Assembly: GCA_902496345.1 (NCBI GenBank)
Contig: CABVAP010000137.1
Location: forward strand, 1 to 5,907
Reading direction: 5' to 3'
From: an uncultured Eubacteriales bacterium
Lineage (GTDB): Bacteria > Bacillota > Clostridia > Lachnospirales > CAG-274
DNA length: 5,907 nucleotides
Part shown: positions 5,887-5,907 of the stretch, piece by piece
Layout of the letters: the number at the start of each line of letters is the position of its first letter
Numbering within the stretch: the stretch's first letter is position 1
The notes under the pieces: model-generated
The model's database searches: none
What the model was told of the DNA's origin: nothing
The model's input: only the letters and a program-made list of their open reading frames with translations
Position numbers and translations under genes: made by a program

Positions 5887-5907
5887 CTGTCAAGGGTAAG
5901 GTGGAGA

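Noticed and set aside
5888..5907. AAGGTGGAG-like string at the right edge as a ribosome binding site of a following gene
   Set aside because: It could be one, but the window ends before any start codon, so it cannot be supported.

Overview
The window looks like chromosomal DNA from a low-G+C, Gram-positive, anaerobic Firmicute, probably a gut- or rumen-type member of the Clostridia. This is inferred from the strongly AT-rich composition, the AGGAGG-type ribosome binding sites, the consensus sigma-A promoters, the Gram-positive signal peptides, and a cohesin/dockerin vocabulary best known from cellulosome-forming Clostridia. The species cannot be named from the sequence.

Layout: two convincing two-gene transcription units diverge from an AT-rich intergenic region at about 2095-2514. 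On the minus strand (2094 down to 74), galE (UDP-glucose 4-epimerase) is followed after 23 bases by a family 2 glycosyltransferase. Together they look like a fragment of a surface-polysaccharide or glycoconjugate pathway. On the plus strand (2515 to 5825) are two genes for exported, apparently non-enzymatic proteins. The first has a signal peptide, an array of about nine GLUG-type repeats (probable beta-helix), a bacterial Ig-like (BIG2) domain, one cohesin and a C-terminal dockerin. The second has a signal peptide, two closely related cohesins and a divergent C-terminal dockerin. A rho-independent terminator closes this unit at about 5857-5886.

The intergenic region holds an extended -10 promoter for galE (minus strand) and a perfect TTGACA-17-TATAAT promoter for the cohesin/dockerin pair. 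A 7-bp stem with a 3-base loop lies exactly at the predicted start of that second transcript. For both plus-strand genes the longest open frame begins upstream of the likely start. Ribosome-binding-site position puts the starts at 2515 and 4728 instead.

The main point of interest is the plus-strand pair. Each protein carries both halves of the cohesin-dockerin interaction, and neither has a recognisable catalytic domain, carbohydrate-binding module, S-layer module or sortase signal. They could form a small scaffold or chain-building system in which a repeat protein is multimerised or displayed through a two-cohesin adaptor. That assembly is inference; the domain content is read directly from the sequence. 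A functional link to the divergent galE-glycosyltransferase unit is not demonstrated.
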